In this document: piece after piece, positions 1 through 6,746 of the stretch
Layout of the letters: every line of letters starts with the position of its first letter
How positions within the stretch are numbered: position 1 is the first letter of the stretch
Assembly (NCBI GenBank): GCA_023229065.1
Contig: JALNZZ010000087.1
Coordinates: forward strand, 1 to 8,499
Direction: 5' to 3'
Source: Porticoccaceae bacterium
GTDB lineage: Bacteria; Pseudomonadota; Gammaproteobacteria; Pseudomonadales; Porticoccaceae
DNA: 8,499 bases
Position numbers and translations under genes: made by a program
Notes under the pieces: model-generated
Databases searched by the model: none
Seen by the model: only the letters and a program-made list of their open reading frames with translations
Told to the model about the DNA's origin: nothing

Positions 1-420
1 ACCTCCGAGAAGCAGAGACAGCCTTCGAGGCTCGCCCCCTCCTCCGATAGTATCCAAGGTGAGGGAGAGCATATTCTGCTGGTGGAAGACGATGACCTTA
101 TCAGGGACTTTGCCCGCTCCCTGCTGGAATCCCTCGGCTATCGGGTCACCGCTCTCGCCGAGGGCCCCGCCGCTCTGGCGCTACTCCGCAGCAAGGAAGC
201 CGTGGATCTACTGTTTAGCGATATGCTGATGCCGGCAATGTCAGGGCCAGACCTGGTGCACGAAGCGCGTCAGCTCAGACCAGACCTGGCGGTGCTCTTC
301 ACTACCGGCTTTGCTGGCTGCAATGGTGAAGAGCCCACCCGCAACGACAATATCCCGGTGCTATACAAGCCCTACCGCCGCGAGGCCCTGGCGCAGGCAG
401 TGCGAAAAGCACTCGGATAA
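1..420 (+). CDS. C-terminal receiver (REC) domain of a response regulator or hybrid sensor histidine kinase, 5' end outside window
   Basis: The frame is open from the first base of the window, so the gene starts upstream; 139 codons are visible. Codons 1-22 form a polar linker rich in Ser, Gln and Glu. A CheY-like receiver follows: strand HILLVEDDD with the acidic Mg-binding residues at about codons 29-32, phospho-acceptor Asp74 in LLFSDMLMP, the Thr pair at 101-102 in LFTTGFA, and the invariant Lys123 in LYKPY. The protein stops just after the last helix. A polar linker leading into a C-terminal receiver with no output domain is typical of hybrid histidine kinases, where the receiver takes phosphate from the kinase core. 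That the missing part is a kinase is inference. A GTG at 82 lies inside the first beta strand and cannot be the true start. The gene converges on kdsB, and nothing here reveals the sensed signal. Confidence 0.85.
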   Translation, partial: TSEKQRQPSRLAPSSDSIQGEGEHILLVEDDDLIRDFARSLLESLGYRVTALAEGPAALALLRSKEAVDLLFSDMLMPAMSGPDLVHEARQLRPDLAVLFTTGFAGCNGEEPTRNDNIPVLYKPYRREALAQAVRKALG

Positions 421-439
421 AGCACCATCACAGGGTGCT
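421..439. terminator. small hairpin between convergent genes, possible weak bidirectional terminator
   Basis: AGCACC (421-426) and GGTGCT (434-439) form a perfect 6-bp stem with a 7-base loop, directly after the stop of the receiver gene and 12 bases beyond the end of kdsB. The position suits a terminator shared by the two convergent genes. The U-tract is poor on both strands: only TTTAT follows on the kdsB side, and TTTT lies about 9 bases away on the other. Intrinsic termination would therefore be weak at best. Confidence 0.35.
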
Positions 440-451
440 GGCCGATGGTTT

Positions 452-1213
452 TCAGCGCGTCAGCAGCGCCACCACCCGCGCCAGGTCTTCTTCCGTATCG
501 ACTCCCCCAGGCACCGGGGCCTGGGCCTCGGCAACATGTATGCGACGCCCCTGCCACAAGAAACGCAGCTGCTCTAGGCACTCTGCGGCCTCGATACCGG
601 CCACCGGCCAGCGCACAAACTCGCGCAGCTCTCGCACCCGATAGGCATAGATGCCCAGATGGCGGTAAATGCCTGGGCTCGCCGGCAAACCTGAACTACC
701 CGCCAGGCGATGGTCCCGCGGCCAGGGAATCGGTGCGCGACTAAAATACAGCGCCAAGCCATCCTTGTCGGTCACCACCTTGACGATGTTCGGGTTATCG
801 AAGTCCTCTGCCTTGACAATCGGCTCACACAAGGTGGCAACAGCGGCGGCGCTGGCGGCCAGATTCTCCGCAACCTGGCGTATCACCAGAGGCGGAATCA
901 ACGGCTCGTCGCCCTGTACATTGACCACGATGGCGTCGTCCGTCAGCTCCAGCAAACGGGTCACCTCCTCCAGACGATCGGTACCGGAGGGATGCATCGG
1001 CGAGGTCATAACCACTTCGCCGCCAAAACCTTCCACCACGTTGCGAATACGCTCGTCGTCCGTAGCTACCGTCACCCCGAGAGCCCCAGCAGCACAGGCC
1101 TGCTGGTAGACCCATTGAATCATCGGTCGGCCAGCGATATCTCGCAGCGGTTTTGCCGGCAGGCGACTGGAACCATAGCGGGCGGGAATCACAATATGGA
1201 AGGCAGTGTTCAC
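452..1213 (-). CDS. kdsB: 3-deoxy-manno-octulosonate cytidylyltransferase (CMP-Kdo synthetase)
   Basis: KdsB activates Kdo in the cytoplasm: CTP + Kdo gives CMP-Kdo + PPi. This supplies the sugar that WaaA adds to lipid IVA. The protein is 253 residues, close to the 248 of E. coli KdsB. Visible family motifs are the N-terminal nucleotide-binding segment IPARYGSSRLPAKPL (9-23), TDD (51-53), HPSGTDR (74-80), NVQGDEP (98-104), YFSRAPIPW (156-164), HLGIYAYR (185-192) and GGVDTEEDL (236-244). Asp102 and Asp239 correspond to the two Mg-binding aspartates of the E. coli enzyme (98 and 235 as I recall them). The start is a GTG whose first bases overlap the lpxK stop (GTGA); I see no Shine-Dalgarno sequence before it, so translation probably depends on coupling to lpxK. 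It is the last gene of the minus-strand operon. The ycaR (Trm112-like) gene often found just upstream of kdsB is absent. Confidence 0.97.
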   Translation of the reverse strand: MNTAFHIVIPARYGSSRLPAKPLRDIAGRPMIQWVYQQACAAGALGVTVATDDERIRNVVEGFGGEVVMTSPMHPSGTDRLEEVTRLLELTDDAIVVNVQGDEPLIPPLVIRQVAENLAASAAAVATLCEPIVKAEDFDNPNIVKVVTDKDGLALYFSRAPIPWPRDHRLAGSSGLPASPGIYRHLGIYAYRVRELREFVRWPVAGIEAAECLEQLRFLWQGRRIHVAEAQAPVPGGVDTEEDLARVVALLTR

Positions 1214-2196
1214 AGGCGGGTCACTCGTTTTTCAATAGCATCGAGAATGGCGTTCATACCGTTATTTTCCAGGGTGGCAGCAACATCCAACACCCACACC
1301 CCTGGCGCGACAAAACGACGGCACTTGACCGCATCCTTGGCAGTCAAGATAACCGGGCGGCCATCTCCGAAAGCCAGCTCGCTGGCAGCAAAGTGATGGT
1401 GGTCAGGAAAAGGATGTAGCTTCACAGCCAGCCCAAGACTGGCCAGCGTTCTGGCGAAACGCGTGGGGTTGCCGATCCCTGCGACGGCATTGACGGAATC
1501 TGCGGGTGGGTCGTCGACGCTGCGACTCTGGCTGCCATCGAGGCTGCGAAAACCTAACGGCTGCAAGGTCATGCGGTATTGGCGCGGGTGATTGAGCACG
1601 GCGTTGCCTTCGTTGACGATGACAAAATCCACCTCTCTCAAGCGGTGAACGGGCTCCCGCAAAGGGCCTGCTGGAAGACTCCAGCCATTGCCCAGCACCC
1701 GCTCTCCATCGATCACGACTATTTCCAGATCGCGGGGCAACCGATAGTGTTGCAAGCCATCGTCACTGAGAATAACTTCGCAATCGGTATGCTCTTCCAG
1801 GTAGCGCGCCGCGCGATGGCGATCGGGGTCCACCACCACCGGGCAATCGCAGGTGATGGCGATCAGCAGCGGCTCGTCCCCGCTGTGATCTGGATCGCTG
1901 TTGGCGTGAACCCGCATCGGATACCCCGGAGCGCGACCGCCATAGCCGCGACTGATCACCCCTGGACGATAGCCGCGGGCTTGCAAGGCCTTTACCAGCG
2001 AAATGATCAGCGGTGTCTTGCCCGTGCCCCCTACAGTGATGTTGCCTACCACTACCACCGGCAACGACAGAGGCTGCTGGCGTGCCTCCAGGTAGCGGCG
2101 ACGCTTTTCCGCCACTGCTGCAAACAGACAGGACAGCGGAGCCAACAACAGGCTCCAGCTGCGAGGCCTGTACCAGGCCTTTTCCAGCGGCGTCAC
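1210..2196 (-). CDS. lpxK: tetraacyldisaccharide 4'-kinase
   Basis: LpxK uses ATP to phosphorylate the 4' position of disaccharide-1-phosphate, giving lipid IVA at the cytoplasmic face of the inner membrane; this is the sixth step of the Raetz pathway. The protein is 328 residues, the same length as the E. coli enzyme as I recall it. A short hydrophobic N-terminal stretch (about 15-28) fits the family's membrane-associated N terminus. The Walker A loop is GNITVGGTGKT (51-61). SRGYGGR (82-88), GDEP (106-109), SDDGLQHYRLPRDLEIVVID (144-163), FPDHHHF (263-269) and the late TAKDAVKC (285-292) are all recognisable family motifs. The start is a GTG that overlaps the msbA TGA as GTGA, with a strong GAGGA 6 bases upstream, inside the end of msbA. 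The lpxK stop overlaps the kdsB start in the same manner. Confidence 0.97.
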   Translation of the reverse strand: MTPLEKAWYRPRSWSLLLAPLSCLFAAVAEKRRRYLEARQQPLSLPVVVVGNITVGGTGKTPLIISLVKALQARGYRPGVISRGYGGRAPGYPMRVHANSDPDHSGDEPLLIAITCDCPVVVDPDRHRAARYLEEHTDCEVILSDDGLQHYRLPRDLEIVVIDGERVLGNGWSLPAGPLREPVHRLREVDFVIVNEGNAVLNHPRQYRMTLQPLGFRSLDGSQSRSVDDPPADSVNAVAGIGNPTRFARTLASLGLAVKLHPFPDHHHFAASELAFGDGRPVILTAKDAVKCRRFVAPGVWVLDVAATLENNGMNAILDAIEKRVTRL

Positions 2197-4052
2197 TCAC
2201 TGTCCTCGGTGGAAAACTGCTTGCGATGTAGCTGGGCATAGCGCCCTCCGCGCTTCAACAGCTCGGTGTGATTGCCCTGCTCGACAATACGCCCCTGCTC
2301 CAGCACCAAAATGCTATCGGCGTTCTCAATGGTGCTGAGCCGGTGAGCGATAACAAAAGTGGTGCGCCCGCGCATGGCCACATCCAGGGCCGCCTGAATA
2401 TGGCGCTCCGATTCCGTATCGAGCGCTGAAGTCGCCTCGTCCAGAATCAGGATGGGAGCATCCTTGAGCAGAGCCCGGGCGATGGCAATTCGCTGCCGCT
2501 GGCCACCGGAGAGCATTACGCCGTCGTCCCCCACTCGAGTTTCAAAGCCTTCATCAAGCTTCTCAATAAAATCCAGCGCATAGGCCGCACGGGCGGCTTC
2601 GCGCACCTGCTCGGGGGTTTTCGTCGCCAGCTCCCCGTAGGCAATATTGTTGTACACCGAGTCGTTGAACAGCGTCACCTGCTGACTCACCAGAGAGATC
2701 TGGGCGCGCAGGTTTTGCAGGCGGTAGTCAGCGAGCTCCACACCATCGAGCAGGATGCGCCCCTGCTGGGGGTTGTAAAAGCGTGGAATGAGGCTTACCA
2801 ATGTACTCTTGCCACTGCCTGAGGAGCCCACTAAAGCGATGGTTTGGCCCGGGTGAGCCTCGAAGTTGATGTCGCTGAGGGCAGCCACGCCATTGTTGCC
2901 GTAGCCGAAAGATACGCCTTCGAAACGAAAGTCGCCGTTTACCCGCTCAGCACTGTAGGTGCCAGTATCAGGCTCTTCCGGTGCATCGAGAGTCTCAAAC
3001 AGCACCGTGGCAGCGGCGATGCCGCGCTGGATAGTGCTGTTGACCTGCGTCAGCTGGCGCAGAGGCTTGGCCAGCAGGCCGGCGGTCAGCAAAAATTTGG
3101 TAAAACCACCGGTACTCATGGTACCGAGAATATCGGGCACCATGGCGATCCAGATCAATACCGCCATGGCGATGCCCACCAGGATCTGCACCACGGGCGA
3201 ACTGATACCTTCAGTGAGCGCGAGTTTGAGGCTCTGGCGGCGGTTCTGGCGGCTGGCCTCGTGCATACGCCCGATCTCGAAGGCCTCGGCACCGAACAGG
3301 CGCATCTCCCGATAGCCAGACACCGCCTCTCCGGATACCTGGGTCACTTCACCCATGGCGTTCTGGATACGCTTGCTGAGCAGGCGAAAACGCTTGCTCA
3401 CCTGATTGATGATCAGGGCAATCAGCGGCATGACCGCACCAAAGATCAGCGCCAGCTGCCAGTTGAGATAGAACATGTATACCAGCAGACCGATCACCAA
3501 CGACCCTTCGCGAATGATAATTTTCAGGGCATTGGCAGTGGCCCCCATCACCTGCTGGACATGGAACGTCAGCTGGGCAACCAGATGGCCGGACATCTGT
3601 TGGTCGAAGTAAGCGCTCGGCATCCGCGTATACTTTTCAAACACCTCATTACGCAAATTGTCGACGATGGACTGAGAGACGTAGCTCATCCCATAGCTGC
3701 CGATCAGAAACCCCACGCCACGCAAGACGATGACAGTCACTACCGCCAGGGGAATCACCACCCGCCCCTGCTCCAAAGCGCTGCCACCCTGGAACCAATA
3801 ATCCGCAATCCGCGCCGTCAAGCCAGTATCGATGCTGGCGATATCAAGCCCGGTACCACCAGCGGCTTCGCCCGTGACAACCGTGAGGACATTGATCAGG
3901 TAACCCAGCAAATCGACGAATGCTATTTCCATGGCGGAAAACAGCCACATGCCCAGAACGCTGACGATAAACACCGGCCAGTAGTGGCGAATATAACGCA
4001 GCAATCGCCAGTAGGTAGCCAGATGACTGGGCAACGAGGAATGCGCCTTCAA
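2193..4052 (-). CDS. msbA: lipid A export ABC transporter, ATP-binding/permease protein
   Basis: MsbA is a homodimeric ABC exporter that flips core-lipid A from the inner to the outer leaflet of the inner membrane, upstream of the Lpt system. The frame is open to a GTG at 4205 (670 codons), but I prefer the TTG at 4052, giving 619 residues. GGAGAG lies 6 bases before it, and the protein then starts MKAHSSLPSHLATYWRLLR, leading straight into the first elbow helix as in known MsbA proteins. In this numbering the permease covers about 15-350. The ATPase has Walker A GSSGSGKST (409-417), a Q-loop SQQ (about 456-458), signature LSGGQ (514-518), Walker B ILILDE (534-539), D-loop SALD and switch His570 in IAHRLSTIE. 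The loop between TM1 and TM2 (about 58-98) is some 32 residues longer than in E. coli. The gene sits about 330 bases downstream of comEC and overlaps lpxK. Confidence 0.95.
   Translation of the reverse strand: MKAHSSLPSHLATYWRLLRYIRHYWPVFIVSVLGMWLFSAMEIAFVDLLGYLINVLTVVTGEAAGGTGLDIASIDTGLTARIADYWFQGGSALEQGRVVIPLAVVTVIVLRGVGFLIGSYGMSYVSQSIVDNLRNEVFEKYTRMPSAYFDQQMSGHLVAQLTFHVQQVMGATANALKIIIREGSLVIGLLVYMFYLNWQLALIFGAVMPLIALIINQVSKRFRLLSKRIQNAMGEVTQVSGEAVSGYREMRLFGAEAFEIGRMHEASRQNRRQSLKLALTEGISSPVVQILVGIAMAVLIWIAMVPDILGTMSTGGFTKFLLTAGLLAKPLRQLTQVNSTIQRGIAAATVLFETLDAPEEPDTGTYSAERVNGDFRFEGVSFGYGNNGVAALSDINFEAHPGQTIALVGSSGSGKSTLVSLIPRFYNPQQGRILLDGVELADYRLQNLRAQISLVSQQVTLFNDSVYNNIAYGELATKTPEQVREAARAAYALDFIEKLDEGFETRVGDDGVMLSGGQRQRIAIARALLKDAPILILDEATSALDTESERHIQAALDVAMRGRTTFVIAHRLSTIENADSILVLEQGRIVEQGNHTELLKRGGRYAQLHRKQFSTEDSE
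2203..2207 (-). promoter_or_regulatory. ribosome binding site of lpxK inside the msbA 3' end
   Basis: GAGGA on the minus strand (2207-2203) is followed by 6 bases and then GTG at 2196. It fixes the GTG as the lpxK start and lies in the last codons of msbA, so terminating msbA ribosomes can feed lpxK. Confidence 0.7.
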
Positions 4053-4058
4053 CAAATT

Positions 4059-4064
4059 CTCTCC
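4059..4064 (-). promoter_or_regulatory. ribosome binding site that sets a TTG start for msbA
   Basis: On the minus strand GGAGAG occupies 4064-4059 and is followed by AATTTG and then TTG at 4052-4050. The 6-base spacing is good. A second TTG at 4055 is 3 bases from the site, too close to be favoured. No in-frame ATG exists between the upstream GTG at 4205 and the conserved first helix, so a non-ATG start is unavoidable in this assembly. Confidence 0.6.
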
Positions 4065-4173
4065 ATCAATACAGACTCTCCCGCCATCAAAGTGCACACT
4101 CCCCTGGCGCCTGGGTGGCAATCTGTAGCGGGCTGAATCGAGCAGGCCCTGCACAAGGCCCAACAACACAGAC

Positions 4174-4192
4174 ACTATAACCGGATAACAGT
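4174..4192 (-). promoter_or_regulatory. possible msbA promoter element: -10-like box within an imperfect palindrome
   Basis: On the minus strand the 19-base element ACTGTTATCCGGTTATAGT pairs with itself over ACT-T-A-C / G-T-A-AGT, with two G-T pairs and one mismatch around the central C. Its right end contains TATAGT (4179-4174), five of six matches to the sigma70 -10 box and about 120 bases upstream of the preferred msbA start. No decent -35 box lies 16-18 bases upstream. If it is a promoter it would need an activator, or the palindrome may be an operator. It may also be chance. Confidence 0.25.
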
Positions 4193-4258
4193 ACCCAGCC
4201 TCCACCGGCTATCATGCTTTTGTACACAGGCGATCCCTGGATGCTTTTCCGCGCAACT

Positions 4259-4345
4259 TTACCATAAAGGCGGCGAGGTGTTGGGAGGTCGGTGGGTGTT
4301 TGTAGACACATCCTTTTTATGCCCGCAACGAGTACAAAGCACCAT
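4259..4345 (-). CDS. very doubtful 28-residue ORF with a CxxC pair
   Basis: An ATG at 4345 opens 28 codons ending in TAA (4261-4259). The peptide begins MVLCTRCGHKKD, a Cys-x-x-Cys-Gly segment resembling half of a zinc ribbon, and ends in a Pro- and Thr-rich tail that is simply the translation of the C-rich stretch. AAGGAGG lies one base before the ATG, too close for it; the adjacent GTG at 4342 is 4 bases away, which would also be tight. No second Cys pair exists, so it cannot form a normal zinc ribbon by itself. It may be a leader peptide, a gene remnant or chance. I do not recognise a family. Confidence 0.12.
   Translation of the reverse strand: MVLCTRCGHKKDVSTNTHRPPNTSPPLW
4269..4305 (-). 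terminator. C-rich, G-poor stretch after comEC, candidate Rho utilisation (rut) region
   Basis: Read as comEC mRNA (minus strand), these 37 bases contain 21 C and only 3 G and have little chance to fold. They start about 80 bases after the comEC stop. Unstructured C-over-G bubbles just past a stop codon are the classic setting for Rho loading. Termination would then occur downstream, before or near the msbA 5' region. The call is inferred from composition only. Confidence 0.35.
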
Positions 4346-4386
4346 GCCTCCTTGCCTCTGGTGAGCGCCCGTGCCGTCATAAAAGC

Positions 4387-6708
4387 TTATCGCTGCCACC
4401 AAGGTCGCCAGGGGCGTAACCGGTATTCAGTGATATCCGGCTCTGCCTCTCCGCTGTACCAGCGAAAAACCAGGGCACCGCTCTCCGCGGTGTACCACAG
4501 TCGAGCCCCGTGATGGCGATAGCGCTCCACTACCTGGGGATGAGGATGGCCGAAGTGGTGGTGGAAGCCAGCAGAAAAGACCACATGCCGAGGGTCAGCC
4601 CAGCGTATGAAGGCCGTGGATGACGAGGTGCGGCTGCCGTGATGAGGAGCCAGTACAACGTCCACCGCCCCCTCCGATGCCGGTCGAGAACCGTCTACGA
4701 TACGTTGCTCAGCGGCCAGTTCGATATCCCCCGGCAGCAGAATATCAACCCCTTGCCAGTGCAGATGTAATACACAGGAACCATCGTTAGCTGTCACTAA
4801 GGTAGAGGCCTCCATGGGCGGCCACAGCATCGTGAGCTCCAACTCGCCCCACTGCCAACGCTGACCTGCCCGGCACGGCTTCACATCCGCGACGGCAATC
4901 GCCTCGCCGGCACCAACCACAATTTCACCCGGCGCTATAGCCTTGACCAGATCGACCGCCCCACCAGCGTGGTCGTTGTCACCATGGCTGATCACCAGCA
5001 GATCAATCTCGGCAACACCTAAACTGCGCAGGTAAGGGACAACAATACCTGCGCCGGCATTGAAAGACTCACTGTAGGCTGGGCCGGTATCGTACACCAG
5101 GGTGCGGCCTTGGCCGCGCACCACCGCCGCCAAGCCCTGACCGACATCGAGCACTGTCAATTCCAATGGCGCGGGCGCCGCCGGACGGGCAAACAGTAAC
5201 CCGGTCAACAGCAGTGCTGCTGGTACGCGGCTGTGGAGTGCAACAGGTAGTGCCAGCAATGCCGCTACTACTGCAAGGCTGGCAATAAAGAACAGGCTGC
5301 CGGCGCCGGCCGGCTTCCAGGCCAGCTGCTCCCCGTACAGTGCTGCCCACTCGAGCCCTGACTCCAGCCAATGCAACTGCCAGGCAGCGAGATTCCACAG
5401 CCCATCGCGCAGTGGCGGCAACCAGACGAACAGCGCTCCGATCAGACACAGCGGTACAATCACCACACTCACCCAGGGCACAGCCAACAAGTTCACCAAC
5501 GGCGAGATAACCGGCATTTCACCCTGAAAGAACAACAACAGCCCCAGCAGAGCGACAAATACCACCACCTGGGCTTCACCCTGGCGTCGCCACTGATCTC
5601 GCCACCGCTGCCCGCCACGGGTAGCGAGAGGCCGGGGGGCGAACCACAACAGCAGCGCTGCGACAGCCCCAAAGGACAACCAGAAACCGGGGCGCAACAC
5701 CGCCACCGGGTCCAAGACCGCCACTCCCAGCAGCGACAGGGAAAATGCCTGCCAGATACCGCTGCGGCGTCGCACGATCAGCGCCACAGTGACCGACAGA
5801 GTCATCAGCACTGCCCGCTGCAGGGCCACTCCACTGCCTGCCAGTAGCGCATAGCCCAGAGCACCCGCCACCGCAAAGGCGGCTGCCAGCTGTGGCGCAG
5901 GCAGTGTTGCACCGAGGGCACCAGCCAGGCGGCCGATCCACAGCCCAACCAAAAAGCAGCCCCCGGCCGCCATACTGACATGCAGCCCCGATACCACCAT
6001 CAGATGGACGGTACCGGTAGCAGCCAGTACCTCCCATACTGAAGCGGCAATGCCACCGCCGTCGCCCAGCACCAGAGCCGCCATAAAACCCACCACAGCG
6101 GGGCTGTCATCGCGGGCTTTAATCTGGTCGGCCATATGCTGGCGTAAACGTGGAATAGCGCCTCCGGCGTGAGTATCGAACCGCAGATTGTCAGCACTCT
6201 CGCGCACATAGCCCGTGGCTGAGATCCCCGCTCCCAGCAGCCAGGCCCGATAATCGAACCCGCCTGGATTAGCGTATCCGCGCGGGGCTCGCAGCCGCAC
6301 TCGCAACTGCCAGCGCTCGCCGAGAGCGGGAGTTTCACCGTCGTACCAACTCAACTGCAGGCGGCTCAGGGCGGGTGCCTGCCCGACCCCGTCGTCGATA
6401 GACTCCACCTTCAGCACAAAACGGGCACGCTGAGGCGTATTGCGGGGCAAGTCAACAATCACGCCCACCACTTGAAAATCTTCACCATCAAGGGCCAGGG
6501 GCAGGATATGAGAGAGCTGCAAATGCCCCCAGCCAGCGCCGTAGCAAAAACCCAGCAATAGCCAGGCGCAGGGCCGCCAGGGCCAGCGCCTCAAGAGCCA
6601 CAGTAAAGAGAGGATGACACAGCTGATAATAACGCCGGGAGGCGGCAACCAAGGTACCAATGCTGCCGAAAAAACCCCGGCAGCACAGAGCCAGAGGGAG
6701 AGAATCAT
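4387..6708 (-). CDS. comEC: DNA internalisation-related competence protein ComEC/Rec2
   Basis: ComEC is a polytopic inner-membrane protein that carries single-stranded DNA into the cytoplasm during natural transformation. Many non-transformable gammaproteobacteria keep it (E. coli ycaI). From the preferred ATG at 6708 it has 773 residues; the frame stays open to a GTG at 6738 (783). The ATG has AAGGA 8 bases upstream, and the GTG has none and follows directly on a -10-like box. In 783-residue numbering: N-terminal hydrophobic segments and DUF4131-type OB-like region (about 10-185); Competence domain (about 210-500) with the hallmark HLMVVSGLHVSM (245-256) and GFWLSFGAVAALL (351-363); then a metallo-beta-lactamase-like domain (about 525-760) with VLDVGQG (529-535), YDTGP (549-553), SHGDNDHAGG (584-593), LLPGDIE (667-673) and LAPHHGSRTSSS (696-707). 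All three parts are present and unbroken, so the gene looks intact. It diverges from the patatin gene. Confidence 0.95.
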   Translation of the reverse strand: MILSLWLCAAGVFSAALVPWLPPPGVIISCVILSLLWLLRRWPWRPCAWLLLGFCYGAGWGHLQLSHILPLALDGEDFQVVGVIVDLPRNTPQRARFVLKVESIDDGVGQAPALSRLQLSWYDGETPALGERWQLRVRLRAPRGYANPGGFDYRAWLLGAGISATGYVRESADNLRFDTHAGGAIPRLRQHMADQIKARDDSPAVVGFMAALVLGDGGGIAASVWEVLAATGTVHLMVVSGLHVSMAAGGCFLVGLWIGRLAGALGATLPAPQLAAAFAVAGALGYALLAGSGVALQRAVLMTLSVTVALIVRRRSGIWQAFSLSLLGVAVLDPVAVLRPGFWLSFGAVAALLLWFAPRPLATRGGQRWRDQWRRQGEAQVVVFVALLGLLLFFQGEMPVISPLVNLLAVPWVSVVIVPLCLIGALFVWLPPLRDGLWNLAAWQLHWLESGLEWAALYGEQLAWKPAGAGSLFFIASLAVVAALLALPVALHSRVPAALLLTGLLFARPAAPAPLELTVLDVGQGLAAVVRGQGRTLVYDTGPAYSESFNAGAGIVVPYLRSLGVAEIDLLVISHGDNDHAGGAVDLVKAIAPGEIVVGAGEAIAVADVKPCRAGQRWQWGELELTMLWPPMEASTLVTANDGSCVLHLHWQGVDILLPGDIELAAEQRIVDGSRPASEGAVDVVLAPHHGSRTSSSTAFIRWADPRHVVFSAGFHHHFGHPHPQVVERYRHHGARLWYTAESGALVFRWYSGEAEPDITEYRLRPWRPWWQR

Positions 6709-6716
6709 GACCAACA

Positions 6717-6721
6717 TCCTT
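6717..6721 (-). promoter_or_regulatory. ribosome binding site favouring ATG 6708 as comEC start
   Basis: AAGGA on the minus strand (6721-6717) is followed by 8 bases and ATG at 6708. Another in-frame ATG at 6717 overlaps the site itself and the GTG at 6738 lacks one. The resulting protein begins MILSLWLCAAGVF, directly in the first hydrophobic helix. Confidence 0.55.
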
Positions 6722-6738
6722 GTCGAACCACTGCTCAC

Positions 6739-6746
6739 AGTATAGG
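6739..6746. promoter_or_regulatory. shared TATA core of a divergent comEC / patatin promoter region
   Basis: Toward comEC, the minus strand reads TTGTGA, 15 bases, then TATACT (6744-6739); the -10 matches five of six and the spacing is short. Transcription would start near 6732, leaving a leader of about 25 bases before ATG 6708. Toward the patatin gene, the plus strand has TTGTCG (6720-6725), 15 bases, then TATAGG (6741-6746), a weak -10 lacking the final T. Both boxes use the same TATA. The minus-strand promoter is the better of the two. Confidence 0.35.

Larger units (their letters stand above)
4053..4386. other. gap between comEC and msbA without a convincing gene
   Basis: This is the only long break in the minus-strand gene run. 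Frames are open across parts of it: the msbA frame extends up to GTG 4205, and a 97-codon minus frame spans 4380-4087. Neither translation has recognisable motifs, and the second runs into the msbA frame and start region. The gap holds a C-rich, G-poor stretch on the minus strand (4269-4305), an imperfect palindrome with a possible -10 box (4174-4192), and a 28-codon ORF with one CxxC pair (4259-4345). I saw no tRNA, no recognisable riboswitch and no strong hairpin with a U-tract. The most economical reading is that comEC transcription fades here and msbA-lpxK-kdsB gain a promoter of their own. Confidence 0.6.

Noticed and set aside
78..85. GCTGGTGG, the E. coli Chi sequence
   Set aside because: It encodes the conserved LLVE of the receiver domain and is single. 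Chi differs between lineages, so coincidence is likely.
2844..4136. 430-codon open frame on the plus strand opposite msbA
   Set aside because: It lies wholly opposite a clearly conserved ABC transporter. Its translation is rich in His, Gln and Asp with no motif, as expected for an antisense shadow of a GC-rich gene.
4174..4192. LexA (SOS) box
   Set aside because: The left half TACTGT fits, but the right half reads ATAGTG where ACAGTA is required, so the invariant CAG is missing.
4053..4205. GTG 4205 as the msbA start (51 extra residues)
   Set aside because: The extension has no family counterpart and no good ribosome binding site. TTG 4052 has GGAGAG at 6 bases and gives a normal MsbA N terminus.
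4087..4380. 97-codon minus frame filling the comEC-msbA gap
   Set aside because: No motif and mixed composition. It overlaps the possible msbA promoter and runs toward the msbA start region in another frame. It was also compared by eye with ExbD, whose gene sits after comEC in Pseudomonas, and no resemblance was seen.
6709..6738. GTG 6738 as the comEC start
   Set aside because: It directly follows the minus-strand -10-like box, so it would lie upstream of the predicted transcript, and it has no ribosome binding site.
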